A stretch of 60,398 bases of DNA from an uncultured Alistipes sp. (lineage in GTDB: Bacteria; Bacteroidota; Bacteroidia; Bacteroidales; Rikenellaceae), in assembly GCA_900550375.1 (NCBI GenBank), contig URRP01000007.1, positions 1-60,398 on the forward strand, written 5' to 3'. This document shows, in pieces, positions 1 through 7,462 of this stretch (position 1 is its first letter; every line of letters starts with the position of its first letter). A program made the translations under genes and the position numbers. Under the pieces are notes generated by a model. That model did no database searches. It had not been told where the DNA came from and saw only the letters and a program-made list of their open reading frames with translations.

Positions 1-19
1 GGCCGGCAAAGCGCCGGCC
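1..19. other. GC-rich hairpin at the left edge
   Basis: A 7-bp inverted repeat, GGCCGGC and GCCGGCC around AAAGC, ends 28 bp before the first gene. It may belong to the terminator of a gene left of the window. There is no T-run, so termination is only a guess. Confidence 0.3.
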
Positions 20-47
20 CGCCGTAACCTGAAAACTTAATTTTATC

Positions 48-1409
48 ATGCAAAGTTTTACTCCCGAAGTGCAGAAACGCTTCAAGTACTGGCAGATGCG
101 TACGCTCATCGCCACGATGATCGGTTATGCGCTTTTCTATTTTGTCCGCAAAAACTTTTCGCTGGCCATGCCGGGACTCGAAGCCGATCTGGGCATTTCG
201 AAGACCAGTCTGGGCATCTTCCTGACGCTCAACGGTCTGGTTTACGGACTGTCACGTTTCGTCAACGGTATTTTGGCCGACCGGCTCAACGCCCGTTTCT
301 TCATGGCCACCGGCCTCGCGCTCTGCGCGCTGGCCAACTTCGCCTTCGGGTTCGGCGTCGACGTGAGCCAGTGGATCACGGGCGAAAGCTCGGGTTCGCA
401 GTTCAACAATACGCTGATCCTCTTCATGGGCGTCATGTGGGTCGTCAACGGTATGTTGCAGGGAACGGGATTCCCGCCCTGCGCGCGGCTGCTCACCCAC
501 TGGATTCCTCCCAAGGAGCTGGCTACGAAGATGTCGGTGTGGAACACCTCGCATTCGATCGGCGCTGGATTGGTCGTTATCCTCTGCGGTTATATCATGA
601 GCCATATGGGCGTGGGCGAGAATCATGTCGGCGCATGGCGCTGGTGCTTCTGGATTCCGGCCGGCATCTCGTTCGCCGGTGCGATCGGACTCTTCATCTC
701 GTTGCGCGATACGCCGACCTCGGTGGGACTGCCCGAACTGCCCGGCACCGAGAGTAAAAAGGCTGAAAACGGCAAGTCGGCGGCCGACAAGGCGTTTCTG
801 CGCCGCATGGTCTTCGGCAATCCGCTGATCTGGATTCTGGCCTTCGCCAACTTCTTCGTCTACATCGTGCGTTTCTCGGTGCTCGACTGGGGGCCTACGC
901 TGCTGAGCCAGTCCAAGGGGGTCAGCATGAGCCACGCCGGCTGGCTGGTTGCGATGTTCGAGATCGCCGGCATCGTCGGGATGCTTGTGGCCGGCTGGGC
1001 GACCGACAAGTTCCTCGGCGGCCGTGCGCACCGCACTTGCGTCTTCTGCATGGCGGGCGCGGCGTTGTTCATCTTCCTCTTCTGGCAGCTGCCCGTCGGA
1101 GCGCCGCTGTGGCTGACATTCCTCTTCCTGATGATGGCCGGTTTCTGCATCTACGGCCCGCAGGCGTTGATCGGTATTGCCGCCGCACAGCAGGCTACGA
1201 AGAAGGCGGCCGCTACGGCCAATGGATTCACCGGTCTGTTCGGTTATGCCTCGACGATCGTGTCGGGCGCCGGACTGGGCTACTTGGCGCAGCACTACGG
1301 TTGGAATTACGCCTACATCGCCATGATCGCTATGGCGCTTATCGGCATGGTGGTTTTCCTGCTGATGTGGGGCGCCGGACGCGACGGTTACGAGGCGGAG
1401 GCGGAGTAA
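48..1409 (+). CDS. MFS transporter, organophosphate:phosphate antiporter (OPA) type
   Basis: Inner-membrane major facilitator of 453 aa with about twelve hydrophobic segments. The N-terminal part (YALFYFVRKNFSLAMPGL, residues about 27-44) strongly resembles GlpT/UhpT/UhpC proteins, which exchange inorganic phosphate for glycerol-3-phosphate or hexose-6-phosphate. A hydrophilic loop near residues 225-250 (TESKKAENGKSAADK) separates the two six-helix halves, as is usual. The substrate cannot be read from the sequence; uptake of an organophosphate is inferred from the family, and a sensor role like UhpC is possible. The gene is followed by its own terminator and stands alone. The two Sus loci of the window carry phosphoesterases, so an organophosphate importer would fit, but no operon link is visible. 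Confidence 0.85.
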   Translation: MQSFTPEVQKRFKYWQMRTLIATMIGYALFYFVRKNFSLAMPGLEADLGISKTSLGIFLTLNGLVYGLSRFVNGILADRLNARFFMATGLALCALANFAFGFGVDVSQWITGESSGSQFNNTLILFMGVMWVVNGMLQGTGFPPCARLLTHWIPPKELATKMSVWNTSHSIGAGLVVILCGYIMSHMGVGENHVGAWRWCFWIPAGISFAGAIGLFISLRDTPTSVGLPELPGTESKKAENGKSAADKAFLRRMVFGNPLIWILAFANFFVYIVRFSVLDWGPTLLSQSKGVSMSHAGWLVAMFEIAGIVGMLVAGWATDKFLGGRAHRTCVFCMAGAALFIFLFWQLPVGAPLWLTFLFLMMAGFCIYGPQALIGIAAAQQATKKAAATANGFTGLFGYASTIVSGAGLGYLAQHYGWNYAYIAMIAMALIGMVVFLLMWGAGRDGYEAEAE

Positions 1410-1426
1410 CGGACACGACATTTTGG

Positions 1427-1456
1427 AAAAGCGGCCCTGCGAAGCGGCCGCTTTTT
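1427..1456 (+). terminator. Intrinsic terminator of the MFS gene
   Basis: Arms AAAAGCGGCC (1427-1436) and GGCCGCTTTT (1446-1455) enclose a 9-nt loop and run into five Ts, 18 nt after the stop codon. Confidence 0.8.
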
Positions 1457-1727
1457 CGTTTGCCGTGCGTAAACCTTTGCGCAACCCCGATCTCGGCAGG
1501 TCATTTCTCAGAGACGGGCCGCCGCTCCGACGTTTTGGCCTTGCGGCCCTCTTCGGTTCGCTTGCGGCGCATATTTTCTGCGGTCGACTGTCCGTGCGAT
1601 CACTGCGTCGTCGATCGGTAATGTCTTTCTCGGGGCCTCCTTCGAAAAATTCGGGCTTGCCGGTAGCGGCGTACCCTGCTGCGATCCGCTGCAAAAGGAG
1701 AACGGAAGATGAAAAATTTGGGAATTA
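1457..1727. other. Gene-free spacer
   Basis: No credible gene, RNA or repeat was recognised here. Short open frames lack ribosome binding sites and similarity to known proteins. The right part becomes AT-rich toward the promoter at 1728. Confidence 0.5.
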
Positions 1728-1758
1728 TTTGGGAAACAAATTCTTTTTTTTATCTTTG
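1728..1758 (+). promoter_or_regulatory. Bacteroidetes-type promoter for the nucleoside-hydrolase-like gene
   Basis: TTTG at 1728-1731 and TATCTTTG at 1751-1758 are 19 bp apart, an exact match to the -33/-7 consensus of Bacteroidetes housekeeping promoters. Transcription would start near 1764-1766, inside the palindrome at 1755-1776. The untranslated leader to 1899 would be about 135 nt. Confidence 0.8.
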
Positions 1759-1776
1759 CACAAACGTTTGTGCAAA
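1755..1776. promoter_or_regulatory. Perfect 22-bp palindromic operator, LacI type
   Basis: The half-site TTTGCACAAAC is followed directly by its exact mirror GTTTGTGCAAA. The centre CAAACGTTTG is the kind of core bound by LacI/PurR-family repressors. The palindrome covers the last four bases of the -7 box and the predicted start point, so a bound protein would block initiation. An almost identical site lies at the same place in the promoter at 28253-28302. No LacI-family gene is in the window. Confidence 0.8.
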
Positions 1777-1898
1777 TCGGGTATGCGCTCCGGCCATCGA
1801 TTGAAAATGCATTTCCGGGGAATCGGCCGGCGATGCCGGACAAGGGCGGCGATGGCGGCACTTTCGTACCGAACAGAAAAACCTTAAACGACTGAACG

Positions 1899-2921
1899 AT
1901 GAAGAAACTGATGCTGATGTTGATGCTGACGGGCCTGTGCGGTTCGTGGAGCGTTGCGGCGCGCGGCGGGAATGTTGCGACACCTGTTATTTTCGAGACC
2001 GACATGGGCAATGACGTCGACGACGTACTGGCGCTCGACCTGCTTTACAAAGGGACGGATGCCGGCCATATCCGGCTGATCGGCGTGAGCCTGAACAAGC
2101 GGAGTTCGACCTCCTTCGAATTCATCGATCTGATGAATACGTGGTACGGCTATCCCGAAATTCCGATCGCCTACACGCCGCAGGCAGTGGATAACAAAGA
2201 TGCCGACTACACGACGCCCGTGGTGAATTTGAAGGCTTCCGACGGCAAGCCGCTCTTCAAGCGCAGCCGCAAGCCCGGCGGCTGGGAGGAGCCGGTGGCG
2301 ATGTATCGCCGTCTGCTGGCGGCCGAACCCGACAATTCGGTGGTGATCGTCTCGGTGGGATTCTCGGGCAATCTCGCGGCGCTGCTCGCCAGCGGTGCAG
2401 ACGACCTGTCGCCGCTCACGGGGCGCGAACTGGTGGCGCGCAAGGTGAAATACTTCTCGGTGATGGCCGGCAGTTTCGGAGTGAAGAAACGCGCCGAGTA
2501 CAATGTTATCAACGATATTGCGGCAGCGCGGAAGTTCTTCGCCGAGTGCCCTTCGCCCATCGTGCTGACCCCCTTCGAGATCGGCAAGCAGGTGGTCTAT
2601 CCCGGCCGCAGCATGGCCGAAGATTTCGGCTGGACCGAGCATCACCCGATGGTCGAAGCCTACAAAGCCTATCACAAGATGCCCTACGACCGTCCTACGT
2701 GGGACGTGATCGCAACCTACTATGTGCTGCCCCATGAGCCGTCGTCGCTCACGCTCAGCATTCCCGGCCGTATCGCGGTCGACGAGCAGGGATTCATCTA
2801 CTTCACGCCCGACAAGGCGGGACTGCACCGCTACATCACGGCCTCCGACCGGCAGGCAGGTATGATCCTCGGCTATTTCCTGCGCGCGCTGCCCGAACGG
2901 CCGCTCTGTTACGCGCGATAA
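1899..2921 (+). CDS. Secreted nucleoside-hydrolase-like protein
   Basis: Protein of 340 aa with a signal peptide (about residues 1-20) and the start of an inosine-uridine-preferring nucleoside hydrolase fold. TDMGNDVDD (residues 34-42) replaces the classic DTDPGIDDA calcium/ribose-binding motif and keeps the Asp residues. Family members cleave the N-glycosidic bond of ribonucleosides; this exported subgroup of Bacteroidetes has less certain substrates. Export suggests action in the periplasm or at the surface. The promoter carries a LacI-type palindrome shared with the Sus locus at 19.5-28.2 kb, so nucleoside or other ribosyl-sugar scavenging with that locus is an inference. It converges on the kinase-like gene at 3095 across a shared hairpin. 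Confidence 0.8.
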   Translation: MKKLMLMLMLTGLCGSWSVAARGGNVATPVIFETDMGNDVDDVLALDLLYKGTDAGHIRLIGVSLNKRSSTSFEFIDLMNTWYGYPEIPIAYTPQAVDNKDADYTTPVVNLKASDGKPLFKRSRKPGGWEEPVAMYRRLLAAEPDNSVVIVSVGFSGNLAALLASGADDLSPLTGRELVARKVKYFSVMAGSFGVKKRAEYNVINDIAAARKFFAECPSPIVLTPFEIGKQVVYPGRSMAEDFGWTEHHPMVEAYKAYHKMPYDRPTWDVIATYYVLPHEPSSLTLSIPGRIAVDEQGFIYFTPDKAGLHRYITASDRQAGMILGYFLRALPERPLCYAR

Positions 2922-2967
2922 GCGGCAGCGATCGGAGCGGGCGGCAAGAAGAAGCCTGTTTTACGGA

Positions 2968-3005
2968 TTTCACCCCTGTCACAGTAACCTGTGGCAGGGG
3001 TGAAA
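2968..3005. terminator. Bidirectional hairpin between convergent genes
   Basis: Arms of 17 nt (TTTCACCCCTGTCACAG and CTGTGGCAGGGGTGAAA) surround a TAAC loop and pair throughout with one wobble. A-rich and T-rich arm ends make it usable from either side. Confidence 0.8.
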
Positions 3006-3094
3006 GGTCTTTCGGGGGAATCCCGCTTCAACCGTTTCGGGTGCGGCCGAAGGAGATCTTCGGAGCATCGTTCTCCGGTTTGTGCGGCGTGAAC

Positions 3095-3739
3095 TCAGCC
3101 TTCGTTTTCGGAAATATGCAGCTTTTGGCGGATGAATTCTTCGGCGAAGGCGGCCGTGCCGTCGATGCCGAGTACCGACGAGTCGATGCAGAGGTGGTAG
3201 GTCGCGGCAGCGCCCCACGTGCGGTTGCTGTAATAGTTGTAGTAGTCGGCGCGCTTCTCGTCGGTCGAATCCATCAGCTGCTCGGCCGCTTCGGGGGAGA
3301 GGCGGCGTTTGCGAACGAGCCGTTCGATGCGCTCTTCGCGTGTTGCCGAGATGAAGATATTGATGCAGCGGGGGTGTTCGCGCAGGATGTAGTCGGCGCA
3401 TCGTCCCACGAAGATGCACGATTCGCGGTCGGCCAGCTGCCGGATCACGTCGCTCTGCATCTTGAACAGCGCGTCGTAGCTCAGCGGATTGTTGTAGATC
3501 GCGTCGTCGCCGGCGAAGGGGCTGCGCAGATAGCCGAGCAGGGTGGCGAAGAGTCCCTTGGCGGGTTTCTCGTCGGCCTTTTCGAAGAATTCCTGACCGA
3601 AGCCGCTCTGTTCGGCGGCCATCTTGATGAGCCGTTTGTCGTAGACGGGAATACCGAAACGCTCGGCCAGCCGTTCGCCGACGGCCTTGCCGCCGCTTCC
3701 GAGCTGACGTCCGATAGTGATGACGAATTTTTCGTTCAT
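3095..3739 (-). CDS. Cytidylate-kinase-like family protein
   Basis: Protein of 214 aa with an N-terminal P-loop-like segment GRQLGSGGKAVGERLAERFG (residues about 10-29), then PVYDKRLI, the signature of the AAA-type cytidylate-kinase-like family common in Bacteroidetes and Firmicutes. These resemble CMP kinases but are often not the housekeeping Cmk, and their substrate is unproven. An arginine-rich lid region (about 130-150, REERIERLVRKRR) fits a nucleotide kinase. It follows the MATE transporter with an 11-bp gap, so the two are probably co-transcribed. The physiological link between them is unknown. Confidence 0.8.
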   Translation of the reverse strand: MNEKFVITIGRQLGSGGKAVGERLAERFGIPVYDKRLIKMAAEQSGFGQEFFEKADEKPAKGLFATLLGYLRSPFAGDDAIYNNPLSYDALFKMQSDVIRQLADRESCIFVGRCADYILREHPRCINIFISATREERIERLVRKRRLSPEAAEQLMDSTDEKRADYYNYYSNRTWGAAATYHLCIDSSVLGIDGTAAFAEEFIRQKLHISENEG

Positions 3740-3750
3740 GGTAAGGATAG

Positions 3751-5127
3751 TTAAACCTGCATTTGTTTACGGAATCTGCGCAGTTCACGCAGCAGCATGA
3801 ACCCCGCGATGAGCGACGCCAGAAAATCCGACAGCGGCATACTGCACCACACGCCCCAGCTTCCGTCGTATCCCAGATCGGTGAAGATGCCGGGCAGGAA
3901 GAGCAGTCCCGGCAGGAGGAAGAGCAGCTGGCGCGACAGCGACAGGAAGATCGCCTTGGGTGCCATGCCGATGCTTTGGAAGAAGTTGGTCGCCACCATC
4001 TGGAACCCGATGATCGGGAAGCAGAAGAAGACGATGCGCATCCCTTCGGCCGAGAGGCGGATCAGCTCCTCGTCGGTCGTAAAGGCCGTTACGGCCCAGT
4101 GGGGCAACAGCTCGCCCAGCAGGAAACCGAGCGAGGTGACGCATGTCGCGCCGACGACGGTGAGTTTCAGTACCCGCATCAGACGGTCGAACTGCCGTGC
4201 GCCGAAGTTGTAGCCCGCGATGGGCTGCATCCCCTGATTGAGTCCCATGACGATCATCACGAAGAAGAAGGCCAGCCGGTTGACGATGCCGTAGGCGCCG
4301 ATCATCAGGTCGCCGCCGTGCTCCTTGAGTCCCTTGTTGATGAGGATGACGATGAAACAGGCCGTCACGTTCATCAGAAAGGGCGACATGCCGATGGCGA
4401 GAATCTCCTTGACGATCCGTTTTCGCAGGCGGTAGATTCCCCGGTGGAAGTGCAACAGTTCGCTGGGGTCGGAGAGCAGTTTGAACTGCCAGACGAGCGA
4501 GATGACCTGCGCCAGCACCGTGGCGATCGCCGCGCCGCGGATGCCCCAGCCGAAGCCGTAGATAAACAGCGGGTCGAGGATCGTATTGATGACCACGGTG
4601 TTGATCGTGGCGTACATCGAGCGGCGCGGATGCCCCGATGAGCGCAGCACGGAGTTCAGTCCCAGATACATATGCGTCACGACGTTGCCCATCAGGATGA
4701 TCGACATATAGTCGCGGGCATAGCCGATCGTCGCTTCGCTCGCTCCGAAGAAGTAGAGGATCGGGTCCAGAAAGAGCAGTGTGATGAATCCGAATCCGAT
4801 ACCGATGATGAGATTGAGCACCACGACATTTCCCAGTATATACTGGGCCGAGGTATAATCTTTCTGTCCGAGCCGCAGCGAGATGAGTGTGGCGGCGCCG
4901 ACGCCGACGAGCGATCCGAACGCCGCGGCGAGGTTCATCAGCGGAAAGGTGAGTGCCAGACCCGAAATGGCCATCGGCCCGACGCCCAACCCGATGAAAA
5001 TGCTGTCCACCATGTTGTACAGCGACGAGGCCGTCATGGCGATAATGGCCGGTACGGAGTACTGGACGAGCAATTTGCGGATACGCTGCGTTCCGAGTTC
5101 GGTGGCTGCTCCTTTGGTGGCTGTCAT
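3751..5127 (-). CDS. MATE family efflux transporter
   Basis: Inner-membrane protein of 458 aa with about twelve hydrophobic segments in two similar halves, the MATE layout. Typical sequences include YNMVDSIFIGLGVGPMAISG near residues 42-61 and NQGMQPIAGYNFGAR near residues 292-306. MATE pumps export drugs, dyes or metabolites by Na+ or H+ antiport; the substrate here is not evident. The start ATG at 5127 gives a normal N-terminus (MTATKGAATELG). The only strong promoter signal is about 300 nt upstream, leaving a long structured leader that may regulate the pump. Confidence 0.9.
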   Translation of the reverse strand: MTATKGAATELGTQRIRKLLVQYSVPAIIAMTASSLYNMVDSIFIGLGVGPMAISGLALTFPLMNLAAAFGSLVGVGAATLISLRLGQKDYTSAQYILGNVVVLNLIIGIGFGFITLLFLDPILYFFGASEATIGYARDYMSIILMGNVVTHMYLGLNSVLRSSGHPRRSMYATINTVVINTILDPLFIYGFGWGIRGAAIATVLAQVISLVWQFKLLSDPSELLHFHRGIYRLRKRIVKEILAIGMSPFLMNVTACFIVILINKGLKEHGGDLMIGAYGIVNRLAFFFVMIVMGLNQGMQPIAGYNFGARQFDRLMRVLKLTVVGATCVTSLGFLLGELLPHWAVTAFTTDEELIRLSAEGMRIVFFCFPIIGFQMVATNFFQSIGMAPKAIFLSLSRQLLFLLPGLLFLPGIFTDLGYDGSWGVWCSMPLSDFLASLIAGFMLLRELRRFRKQMQV

Positions 5128-5434
5128 AAAGATAATTAATATTTTGAATCTACCGGCTTTTTTTGACCCGAATTTTGTGTCCGTCCGCTGTTGTTCGCGG
5201 CCATAGGCCGCGTTTACAGATCTGACCCTCCCCTAACTGCGCTCGCTTGCTACCGCAGAAACGGTGTTTGCACCGTAAATCCCCTCCTCGGAGGGGACTT
5301 CGGCCGGAATCCCCGATCAAACTACAAACATTGACTCTTGGATCGTTAAGGTATGTAATCCCAGTCATTATGGAATGAGGCATTCGCGGCTTGCCGGAGA
5401 CCCGCGAGGGCGGGTTCGACGTAGATTCCACAGA
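5128..5434 (-). other. Long leader upstream of the MATE gene with three hairpins
   Basis: Three clean hairpins lie between the promoter near 5435-5442 and the MATE start: CGCGGCC/GGCCGCG at 5196-5212, ACGGTG/CACCGT at 5261-5276, and CCCCTCC/GGAGGGG at 5281-5296. No known riboswitch class was recognised. It could be a regulatory leader or a decayed dispersed repeat. Confidence 0.4.
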
Positions 5435-5442
5435 CAAAGGTA
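5435..5442 (-). promoter_or_regulatory. -7 box reading toward the MATE/kinase-like pair
   Basis: On the minus strand 5442-5435 reads TACCTTTG, a full match to TAnnTTTG. No clear TTTG was found at the -33 spacing, so only the -7 half is supported. Confidence 0.45.
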
Positions 5443-5498
5443 CGAATAATATTCCTTATATTTTTCACGGGAAGCTGGTTTCGGTTCGGGAAAAATCG

Positions 5499-5506
5499 TA
5501 ACTTTG
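5499..5506 (+). promoter_or_regulatory. -7 box of the cysM promoter
   Basis: TAACTTTG at 5499-5506 matches TAnnTTTG. A start near 5513 gives a leader of about 88 nt before the ATG at 5601. The -33 element is weak. Confidence 0.55.
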
Positions 5507-5600
5507 GCGCGATAAGAGAATGGAATAGGTTCGATCGGCAGGGGCGGAAGCCGCTCGCAGCATTTGCCGAACGCAGAAACGAAGAAGGAAACTCAACGCT

Positions 5601-6506
5601 ATGATTTACGACAATATCTTGGGAACGATCGGTTCGACGCCGATGGTGCGACTGAACCGCTTTTCCCCCAACCGCCAAGTCAATATTTTCGCCAAACTCG
5701 AAGGCTTCAACCCCACGGGCAGCATCAAGGACCGCATCGCCGTCAAGATGATCGAGGAGGCCGAGCGCGACGGAAGGCTCGCGCCGGGCAAAACGATCAT
5801 CGAACCCACGTCGGGCAATACGGGCATCGGTCTGGCCATCGTGGGGATTGTCAAGGGGTATCCCGTGGAGATCGTCATGTCGGAGGCGGTGTCGATCGAA
5901 CGGCGCAAAATCATCCGTTCCTACGGCGCCAAAGTCATTCTCACCCCCGCCGAGGAGGGGACTGACGGAGCGATCCGTTATGCGCGGACGGCTGTAGCGT
6001 CGGCTCCTGACCGCTATTTCATGCCCGATCAGTTCGCCAACGCCAGCAACTATCTGGCGCATTACCAATCTACGGCGCTCGAAATCTGGCAGCAGACCGG
6101 CGGCGAGATCGATTATCTGGTCTGCGCGCTCGGTACGTCGGGAACGCTGATGGGGCTGTCGCGTTTTCTGAAGGCGATGAAACCCGATATCAAAGTGGTC
6201 TGCGCCCAGCCCACGCGCGGACATTATATTCAGGGGCTGAAAAATATGGAAGAGGCGATCGTGCCCGATATCTACGACCCTTCGAAGATCGATATTCAGG
6301 AGATGGTCGAGAGCGAAGAGGCGATCGCCATGGCGCGGGAGATCATCGCCCGCGAGGCGATTTTCGCCGGCATGTCGAGCGGCGCCGCACTGCTCGCCGC
6401 CGTACGGACGGCTGCCCGTATCGAACGGGGCAACATCGTGGTAGTCTTTCCTGACCGTGCCGAGAAGTATCTCAGCACGAAGATGTTCGACGAATTCGAC
6501 GATTGA
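5601..6506 (+). CDS. cysM: Cysteine synthase, CysM-like (O-acetylserine sulfhydrylase)
   Basis: PLP enzyme of 301 aa that joins O-acetylserine and sulfide (or thiosulfate in the B type) to make cysteine. The PLP lysine is Lys43 in NPTGSIKDR, and PTSGNTGIGLA (residues about 69-79) binds the substrate carboxylate. EIWQQTGG (about 165) and FPDRAEKYLST near the end resemble CysM more than CysK, whose C-terminus usually reads SSGERYLST. It is the first gene of a likely run with the glycosyltransferase (13-bp gap) and the AsmA gene (31-bp gap). The B-type assignment rests on motifs only. Confidence 0.88.
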   Translation: MIYDNILGTIGSTPMVRLNRFSPNRQVNIFAKLEGFNPTGSIKDRIAVKMIEEAERDGRLAPGKTIIEPTSGNTGIGLAIVGIVKGYPVEIVMSEAVSIERRKIIRSYGAKVILTPAEEGTDGAIRYARTAVASAPDRYFMPDQFANASNYLAHYQSTALEIWQQTGGEIDYLVCALGTSGTLMGLSRFLKAMKPDIKVVCAQPTRGHYIQGLKNMEEAIVPDIYDPSKIDIQEMVESEEAIAMAREIIAREAIFAGMSSGAALLAAVRTAARIERGNIVVVFPDRAEKYLSTKMFDEFDD

Positions 6507-6519
6507 TTTTTCGCAACGT

Positions 6520-7431
6520 ATGCCGCGCCTTTCGCTTATCATCGCCACCTACAACCGAGCGGAGCAACTGCTCGTCACGCTGCGGTCGGTCGCCGCACAG
6601 ACGGCGCCCGTCGCCGAGTGGGAGTGCGTGGTGGTCGACAACAACTCGACCGACGGCACGGCCGCCCGTTTCGAAGAGTTTCGCGAGGCGCATCCGGCAC
6701 TGCCGCTGCGGCGGGTGTTCGAGACGCGGCAGGGTCTTTCATGGGCCCGTAACCGCGGCATCGCCGAGACGACGGGCGACGTGGTGGCCATCATCGACGA
6801 CGACGAACGCATCACCCCGGAGTTCATCGCTTCGTACATCGCATTTTTCGATGCGCACCCTGCGGTGGCGTCGGCCGGCGGGCGGATCGTCGCGGAGTAT
6901 CCCGAAGGGCGTCCGGCGTGGATGTCCCGTTATACCGAACGGCCGATCGCCAATCCGATCGATCTGGGACCGGCGCCCTGTCCCTTCCCGCGCGGAAGGA
7001 TTCCGGGCGGCGGAAATATGGCGCTGCGCCGCACGGCGTTGGGGCGTTACGGAGTGTTCGACCCGCAGTTGGGACGACGCGGCGCGCGGCTGCTGGGCGG
7101 CGAAGAGAGCGATCTGTTCGCGCGGTTGCGGCGCGGCGGCGAGCAGTGCTGGTATGTGCCCGGCGCGGTGATGTATCACATCATCCCGCCGTCGAAACTC
7201 ACACCCGACTATTTCGACCGGCTGTGCCGCAACATCGGCGTGAGCCAGCGTACCCGGGCGGCGATCGACGGCGGCCTGCTGCGCCTGTGGATGGGCGAAG
7301 CGGCCAAATGGTGCGCAACGCTGGGAATCGCCCTTTTCTACTGTGCGACGGGACATCCGCAGCGTGCGGCATGGCTTGTGCGTATGCGGCAGCGGATCAC
7401 GGCGGGGATGCTGATCTTTTCCGAATCTTGA
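6520..7431 (+). CDS. Family 2 glycosyltransferase
   Basis: Protein of 303 aa from the ATG at 6520, chosen because MPRLSLIIATYNRAEQLL is the canonical GT2 beginning; an in-frame start at 6457 would overlap cysM. The GT-A fold is shown by VVVDNNSTDGTAA (residues about 37-49) and a metal-binding DDD at 93-95 in AIIDDDERITPEF. GGNMALRR near residue 165 and GGEESDLFARL near 195 match the acceptor/catalytic region. These enzymes transfer a sugar from a nucleotide sugar to a growing surface glycan; donor and acceptor cannot be told. A hydrophobic stretch near the C-terminus may be a membrane contact. Confidence 0.88.
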   Translation: MPRLSLIIATYNRAEQLLVTLRSVAAQTAPVAEWECVVVDNNSTDGTAARFEEFREAHPALPLRRVFETRQGLSWARNRGIAETTGDVVAIIDDDERITPEFIASYIAFFDAHPAVASAGGRIVAEYPEGRPAWMSRYTERPIANPIDLGPAPCPFPRGRIPGGGNMALRRTALGRYGVFDPQLGRRGARLLGGEESDLFARLRRGGEQCWYVPGAVMYHIIPPSKLTPDYFDRLCRNIGVSQRTRAAIDGGLLRLWMGEAAKWCATLGIALFYCATGHPQRAAWLVRMRQRITAGMLIFSES

Positions 7432-7462
7432 ATGGGACTCCGGTTCCCGAAAATTCCATAGC

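Noticed and set aside
252..1694. Open frame of 480 codons antisense to the MFS gene
   Set aside because: Arg/His-rich shadow frame running through the MFS gene and its terminator.
1755..1776. Naming the operator a PurR box
   Set aside because: Only the central core is shared with E. coli PurR sites. PurR itself is not known from this group, so only LacI-family is claimed.
1423..1887. Open frame of 154 codons in the gap before the nucleoside-hydrolase-like gene
   Set aside because: It covers a terminator, a promoter and an operator, and has no protein features.
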